From an uncultured Roseburia sp. (GTDB lineage: Bacteria; Bacillota; Clostridia; Lachnospirales; Lachnospiraceae), in assembly GCA_910584215.1 (NCBI GenBank), contig CAJTYI010000023.1, forward strand, positions 1-36,028: 36,028 nt of DNA, written 5' to 3'. Position numbers and translations under genes: made by a program. The number at the start of each line of letters is the position of its first letter. Within the stretch, counting starts at the first letter, position 1. Below are positions 31,823-36,028 of the stretch, piece after piece. The notes below the pieces were generated by a model. The model worked only from the letters and a program-made list of their open reading frames with translations. It made no database searches and was not told the origin of the DNA.

Positions 31823-33394
31823 TCATTTCTTCTCTCTCAGTTTTCTCACATCCAGCATATCAAGACCGGCGGCCAGTTCCACAAGTTCCGCCTGCAGACA
31901 GAACAAGTTCACCGCTGTAGTAATAAATTCCAGTATTACATTGAGAGCAATCGTGACCGCTACAGCCTCCATGGGAATCTTAAGCTGGACAAACAAAATC
32001 GTATAACAGGTCAGCGCACCGCCGGGAATAGGAGGCGCCGCCACCGCAAGCACAATAGCAATGAGACCGGCCGTAACTAGCCACGCCGGAGAAACCGTCA
32101 CGCCATAGATTTCAGCCATACAAAATCCTACCGCTAGAAACATAACGGAAACCCCCGGCATAAAGATAACCTGCCCTAGAGGGATACCAAAATTAACTAT
32201 TCTTCTGTCAATCCCAAGGTCTTTTTCACAGCACTCCATATTCACCCCAAATGCGGCAGAAGAAGATGCCGTGGTTAATGCAATCAGAAAAGTGGGCATC
32301 ATCTTTTTCAGCAATACCCCCAGCTGCACCTTCCTCCTTGTGCATACCAGCACAAGATACACTGCCAGAAGAACAGCATCTCCCATAAGCATTACCAGAA
32401 CCACCTTATATGCAGGAAGAAATACCGAAAAGTTGTTCCCCAGTATCATATTTAAAATACTGCCGAACACAAACACGGGAACAAAAGAACTGACTGCCTC
32501 CATAATAAACTGTATAATATAATTGGACTGTTCCACAAAGGCCGCGGCAATCGTAGCTTTGTTTCCCAGAATCAGCATTGCGATTCCGATTAAAACTGCC
32601 ACAAAAATAATCTGCATAGGATTCCCTTCTGTAAAGGGCGTAAAAAAGTTACCTGGTACAATATCCAGAACCATGTGAAACAATTCAGAAAAATCAAACT
32701 TCCCCCCGTCTCCGGTTTTAAGAGAAAAAAACGGCATGGCCGCCACACATACGGGCAGTGTCAGAAGAATCGTCATCAGCATAAAGCGTCCAATCATCCT
32801 CTTTCCGATTCTGCCCATAGTCGCCATATCCCCTATGCTGTATATGCCCCATACAATTGAAAGAAACACCATAGGACCCGCAATGGCTGATAAAAGTCCC
32901 ATAAAACGGTTAAATACCGGGCTGATAATCTCATTTGCAAGAAAAGCCCTGACACTCTCTGGCAGGAAACTACACACACCGCCGCACAAAAAAGCCAGTA
33001 TTACGGACAGTGCCAGTGAAGCCATCTGAGAACGTTTCTTCTTTTTGGGAGTAAATATAATAAGATTCTCTCCATTTTTGTACTGCCACACGGGTGCAAC
33101 CCCCATATTGGCAAGCAGTCCCCGCAGTACCTGGCTCTGTTCTTCCTCCCCTGTATCAAAAGGATCAACCCTTTCCCCTGGCAGGGAAAGTTCCAGACGG
33201 ATACGATTAAGACGTTTGATATATTTTTGCGCAAATTCTGCCTCCACACCGAAAGCCTCCTGGTACTTTAACAGCGTTTCCTCCACTGCAAGCCGGATTT
33301 GGGTAATATTTCTGGCATCAACACCCCATTCTCCAAACGTCTTTTCTGCCAGACTGCTTGTCTGCGCAATATTTTCATTATTTAATTTCAGCAT
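31823..33394 (-). CDS. SDF-family symporter with N-terminal anti-sigma-type HATPase-like domain (first of tandem pair)
   Basis: From the ATG at 33394 the protein has 523 residues; a TTG at 33421 in the same frame is possible. The layout matches its paralogue at 30191-31768 throughout. Residues 1-122 are the HATPase-like domain (IRLAVEETLLKYQEAFG, LSLPGERVDPFD, EEEQSQVLRGLL, YKNGENLIIFTP). Residues about 128-523 are the transporter with TTASSSAAFG, FMPGV instead of NMDGT, and PPIPGGALTCY. In TM8, Asp394 is Glu, Arg397 is Thr and Asp405 is Leu (GltPh numbering). Its start lies inside the last codons of a STAS-like fragment, which overlaps it in another frame. Substrate unknown; cystine or neutral amino acids are conceivable. 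Confidence 0.85.
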   Translation of the reverse strand: MLKLNNENIAQTSSLAEKTFGEWGVDARNITQIRLAVEETLLKYQEAFGVEAEFAQKYIKRLNRIRLELSLPGERVDPFDTGEEEQSQVLRGLLANMGVAPVWQYKNGENLIIFTPKKKKRSQMASLALSVILAFLCGGVCSFLPESVRAFLANEIISPVFNRFMGLLSAIAGPMVFLSIVWGIYSIGDMATMGRIGKRMIGRFMLMTILLTLPVCVAAMPFFSLKTGDGGKFDFSELFHMVLDIVPGNFFTPFTEGNPMQIIFVAVLIGIAMLILGNKATIAAAFVEQSNYIIQFIMEAVSSFVPVFVFGSILNMILGNNFSVFLPAYKVVLVMLMGDAVLLAVYLVLVCTRRKVQLGVLLKKMMPTFLIALTTASSSAAFGVNMECCEKDLGIDRRIVNFGIPLGQVIFMPGVSVMFLAVGFCMAEIYGVTVSPAWLVTAGLIAIVLAVAAPPIPGGALTCYTILFVQLKIPMEAVAVTIALNVILEFITTAVNLFCLQAELVELAAGLDMLDVRKLREKK

Positions 33395-33461
33395 TCGTGT
33401 TCCGTCTTCCTTCCAGTGCAAGATCTAAACTGTCTCCGTTTTGTGTCTTAGCAATTTTCAT
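33378..33461 (-). pseudogene. STAS-domain (anti-sigma antagonist-like) fragment overlapping the symporter start
   Basis: An ATG after GGAGAAAATT opens 27 codons reading MKIAKTQNGDSLDLALEGR, then RNTNAEIK and a TAA. This is the characteristic first two strands of SpoIIAA/STAS proteins (pattern xxTxNGxxLxLALEGRLDTxTA), cut off where the first helix should begin. The last 17 bases overlap the start of the symporter gene in another frame, and the symporter's likely ribosome site lies inside it. It could be a deletion remnant of a STAS gene or a coupling peptide. Its presence beside HATPase-like domains fits a partner-switching ancestry. Confidence 0.6.
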
Positions 33462-33474
33462 AATTTTCTCCATT

Positions 33475-33592
33475 TCTGCGCTGCGAACTATGTTCGCATT
33501 AGCTTTATTGCGCATATCGAGTTTGTGTAAGCCATTATGGCTTTGCAGCGCGCAGACACAAATCTTGTGATTGAAAATTTTAATTTTCAATC
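33475..33592. other. structured intergenic element with nested hairpins
   Basis: TCTGCG.CTGC at 33475-33484 can pair with GCAGCGCGCAGA at 33545-33556, enclosing the small hairpins 33483-33497 (GCGAAC/GTTCGC) and 33529-33543 (AAGCC/GGCTT). An 11-bp inverted repeat (GATTGAAAATT/AATTTTCAATC) follows at 33569-33592. The whole fills the gap between the ABC ATPase stop and the STAS fragment. It may be an intergenic repeat or a leader structure for the symporter genes; no promoter is evident. Confidence 0.5.
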
Positions 33593-33610
33593 TTAAACCT
33601 CTTTTTTAAT

Positions 33611-34753
33611 CTATATACTTATAATAAATTGATTCATTCCATCCACAAACTTATGCTCCATCTCTTTGGACATTCCTTTTATCATCCTGCCGGACAAATC
33701 TTCTTCGTCCCCAAAAGGATGAAAGGAAGGTCCGTGATAGGAAAACCGCATCTGCGCCAGATTTTCCCTCTCGCTGTATTCCACATCCAGAGAAAGTTCC
33801 CTTTCCTCCGCTTCCCCTGCCGCAGGCAGAAGTTTTTGCATCAGCACTTCCTCCACAACAAGCTGCATGGCGTAAATCTGTCTCTGTGAAAGCTGCTGCT
33901 TACGTCCGAACTCCTCAAGACGTGTCATAAAGGCCGGAAAATCAAAGTCACGTGAGATTTTTTCCACATGGAGTACCTTAAGCTGCCGGATAAATATCCG
34001 GGTTCTCTCCCGCCTTGGATGCTCAAAAATCTGTTCCGGCGTTCCGTCCTCATAGATTTCACCCTGATCCATATAAAATATCCTGGTGGATACATCCCGG
34101 GCAAACTTCATTTCATGCGTCACGATCATCATAGTCATTCCCTGCCTTGCCAGCCCACGGATAACCGAAAGAACTTCCCCCACCATGGTGGGATCTAGGG
34201 CGGAAGTCGGCTCGTCAAAAAGAATAATTTCCGGCTCCATAGCCACTGTCCTTGCAATAGCCGCACGCTGCTTCTGTCCCCCCGAAAGTTCATCCGGATA
34301 AGAAAACGCCTTGTCTGCAAGCCCTATGTTACGCAGCAGTTCCATTCCTCTATCATAGGCCTCCTGCCGGCTTCTGCCAAGAAGATCGACCTGCCCCATC
34401 ATAATATTTTCTATGATGGTCTTGTGTGCAAACAGGTTGAAGGACTGAAATACCATTCCCATCTTCTGCCTCACCAGATTTACCTTACATTTCTTGTCCG
34501 TTGTCACCGCACCGTCTACCACAATCTCGCCTTTTGTAGGTGTCTCCAGAAGATTAATACATCGAAGCAGGGTTGACTTTCCTGTGCCTGACGGGCCTAT
34601 AATGGAAATCACCTCTCCTTTTTTAATCTCCACGCTTACATCCTTCAAAGGGGTTACGTTTGCATATTCCTTACAAAGATGCCGGATAGATATTATGCTC
34701 GTGTTCATATTTACCCCGGCACAAACGTCCCCGGTTTCATGCTTTTGTGTCAT
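33611..34753 (-). CDS. polar amino acid ABC transporter ATPase with C-terminal anti-sigma-type HATPase-like domain
   Basis: The ATG at 34753 overlaps the permease stop (TGATG) and has AAAGGGGG upstream; the protein has 380 residues. Residues about 18-255 form a GlnQ-type ATPase: Walker A GPSGTGKST, Q-loop FQSFNLF, signature LSGGQKQR, Walker B IILFDEPTSALDP, and His in IVTHEM. GlnQ proteins end near residue 245. Here residues 263-380 add a domain alignable with the N-termini of the two downstream symporters: YAMQLVVEEVLMQKLLP, then a GDEED..GRMIKGM stretch and a final VDGMNQFIISI strand. It has the RsbW/SpoIIAB-like order, with Gln in place of the N-box Asn. The extra domain probably regulates the transporter; I know of no described example. 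Confidence 0.88.
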   Translation of the reverse strand: MTQKHETGDVCAGVNMNTSIISIRHLCKEYANVTPLKDVSVEIKKGEVISIIGPSGTGKSTLLRCINLLETPTKGEIVVDGAVTTDKKCKVNLVRQKMGMVFQSFNLFAHKTIIENIMMGQVDLLGRSRQEAYDRGMELLRNIGLADKAFSYPDELSGGQKQRAAIARTVAMEPEIILFDEPTSALDPTMVGEVLSVIRGLARQGMTMMIVTHEMKFARDVSTRIFYMDQGEIYEDGTPEQIFEHPRRERTRIFIRQLKVLHVEKISRDFDFPAFMTRLEEFGRKQQLSQRQIYAMQLVVEEVLMQKLLPAAGEAEERELSLDVEYSERENLAQMRFSYHGPSFHPFGDEEDLSGRMIKGMSKEMEHKFVDGMNQFIISI

Positions 34754-36028
34754 CACATGCACACCCCCTTTAAGCTGCGTTTATTCCGCTTCGGTGCAAC
34801 TTTCCTCTCTGCAAATGAGAGAGCTGCCGTCATCATATTTGCCACAACAAAATAAATTACTGCTGTCATTATCAGTGGAAAGAACGCCTCCATGGTACGT
34901 GAACGTATTATGTCGGATACTTTGGTCAGATCCTGTACAGCAATATATCCTACTACTGAAGTCATTTTTACCATGGAAATAAATTCGCCTTTCAACACAG
35001 GAATAAAATTTCTGGCCGCCTGGGGCAATACAATCTTAAAAAATGTCTGACCTTTCGTATAGCCCATAGCAAGGGCTGCCTCGCTTTGCCCCTTATCTAC
35101 AGTTTCTATTCCTGTCCGCATCATCTCTGATGAATAGGCCGCAAAATTAATGGAAAATCCAATAACTGCAACCAGAATTTCAGAAATATCCACCGAACCA
35201 AAAATTCCATAGTATAAAATCATCAGAAAGACTACAATAGGGGTTCCCTGAATCACACGAACAAAGACCGCCCCGAACCACTGAGTTGGCTTACAGCTGA
35301 TCCGGCGCAGCATACATATCCCAAAGCCAAGGCACAGACCAAAAAATCCTGAAAAGACAGATATCAGTATGGTGACGCCAAGCCCCCGCAAAATCAGTCG
35401 CCAGCGCCCCTCCACTACAAAAGTGCTCTGGAAGCTGTCCGCAAGATTTGCCCAGAAACCATTTTCCTGCAATTCCCCATCCACATCACGCACCAGAAGT
35501 ACCATAGCTGAGTCATAATGAGTATCCGCAAAGTCTACCCGCTTCGCTCTTTCTTCCGTGATGGAAAGGCTACCACTGACCACATCCGCCTTCCCGCTTT
35601 CAAGGGCGGTTATCAGCGAAGCAAATTCACATGTTGTCATCTCCACCTTCATATCCAGTTCACGTGCAATCAGAAGCAGCAGATCTATCTCAAGCCCTAA
35701 AGGTTCGCCGCTGCTTCCAAGATAAGTCATAGGCTCATGGGCGCCGTCATAGTAGTACCGGATGGTTCCCTTATCTCCCGGCCAGTCTTGCTCCATTAAT
35801 ACCTTTATACTCTCATCCGCCCCAAGCCATTTTTCCTTTAAGGATGCGATTGTTCCGTCCTCTTTAAACTTTGCAATAACTTCATTAAACTGTTCCCGCA
35901 GAGGACTTCCCTTGGGAAGAGCATATCCATATTTATCCCGCACGACAGGTTCTTCAAAAATTTTCAGACCTTCATTTTTTGCTGCCGCAAGCTGTGCCAG
36001 CGGTTCATCCAACACCCCCGCATCCACA
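34753..36028 (-). CDS. substrate-binding/permease fusion of a polar amino acid ABC transporter (5' end outside window)
   Basis: The frame is open to the window edge; the first visible GTG is not a start. The first 70 residues are the end of an SBP_bac_3 domain (VVRDKYGYALPKGSPLREQF, GTIASLKEKWLG). Residues about 85-180 restart another SBP domain (YYYDGAHEPMTYLG, LGLEIDLLLLIARELDMKVE, KADVVSGSLSITEERAKRVD). This one stops after the first lobe and runs into the permease. From about residue 205 there are permease helices with the EAALAMGYTKGQTFFKIVLPQAARNFIP coupling motif. The visible architecture is therefore SBP(end)-half SBP-permease. It delivers an amino acid to the ATPase encoded by the overlapping next gene. 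Confidence 0.88.
   Translation of the reverse strand, partial: VDAGVLDEPLAQLAAAKNEGLKIFEEPVVRDKYGYALPKGSPLREQFNEVIAKFKEDGTIASLKEKWLGADESIKVLMEQDWPGDKGTIRYYYDGAHEPMTYLGSSGEPLGLEIDLLLLIARELDMKVEMTTCEFASLITALESGKADVVSGSLSITEERAKRVDFADTHYDSAMVLLVRDVDGELQENGFWANLADSFQSTFVVEGRWRLILRGLGVTILISVFSGFFGLCLGFGICMLRRISCKPTQWFGAVFVRVIQGTPIVVFLMILYYGIFGSVDISEILVAVIGFSINFAAYSSEMMRTGIETVDKGQSEAALAMGYTKGQTFFKIVLPQAARNFIPVLKGEFISMVKMTSVVGYIAVQDLTKVSDIIRSRTMEAFFPLIMTAVIYFVVANMMTAALSFAERKVAPKRNKRSLKGVCM

Noticed and set aside
1..36028. CRISPR arrays, tRNA or rRNA genes, T-box or known riboswitch classes
   Set aside because: I looked on both strands and saw no regularly spaced repeats, no T-box GGGTGG core and no tRNA-like cloverleaf. 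A computed scan (tRNAscan, Infernal) would be needed to exclude weak matches.

Overview
This window looks like a chromosomal segment of a gut-type Clostridia bacterium, most likely Lachnospiraceae. The evidence is Firmicutes-style Shine-Dalgarno sites (AGGAGG-like), TTG and GTG starts, a LytTR regulator, NifS/NifU/Rrf2 and short Suf iron-sulfur modules, Big_2 and InlB-repeat surface proteins, and several families of short hairpin-rich intergenic repeats. Every gene I could support is on the minus strand, so transcription runs from the right end to the left end. No tRNA, rRNA or CRISPR array was seen.

Layout in transcription order (right to left). (1) 36028-30191: a transport island. It holds a partial substrate-binding/permease fusion of a polar amino acid ABC transporter, its ATPase with an extra C-terminal domain, and two tandem SDF-family (dicarboxylate/amino acid:cation symporter type) transporters with an N-terminal version of the same extra domain. 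That domain resembles RsbW/SpoIIAB anti-sigma HATPases but lacks the Mg-binding Asn. A 27-codon STAS-like (SpoIIAA-type) fragment sits at the start of the first symporter. A domain from partner-switching regulation attached to two unrelated kinds of transporter is the most unusual thing here. (2) 30160-26869: an accessory stretch with recombinase remnants, an unknown 139-residue protein, a six-helix membrane protein, a DUF5131 radical-SAM-like protein and an AraC/GyrI regulator. (3) 26822-21199: a promoter and two large surface proteins (Big_2 domains; a lipoprotein with InlB-type repeats). (4) 21119-13436: a ThiF/MoeB-like E1 enzyme, then hemA, a precorrin-2 dehydrogenase, hemC, a cobA-hemD fusion, hemB and hemL. 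These cover glutamyl-tRNA to precorrin-2, the trunk for siroheme or cobalamin. (5) 13411-9266: a strong promoter, a nifS gene broken by an in-frame TAG, nifU, an Rrf2 regulator, and a homocysteine methyltransferase/methylenetetrahydrofolate reductase fusion, closed by a terminator. (6) 9074-6112: an HD phosphohydrolase, a LytTR regulator with a likely direct-repeat operator, a FliD-like orphan protein and a DHH phosphoesterase. (7) 5960-3099: a PatB/MalY-type C-S lyase with a two-gene SufC/SufBD module. (8) 2816-1: the end of a surface-glycan cluster: an N-terminally truncated nucleotide-sugar dehydrogenase, a polysaccharide deacetylase-like protein, an LpxD-like acyltransferase and a partial DUF4422 protein.

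The middle of the window is coherent around sulfur, iron-sulfur clusters and tetrapyrroles: a C-S lyase that could supply sulfide, two Fe-S assembly modules (one with an apparently broken desulfurase), methionine synthesis, and the siroheme/B12 trunk. Family assignments come from reading motifs by eye; no database search was possible.
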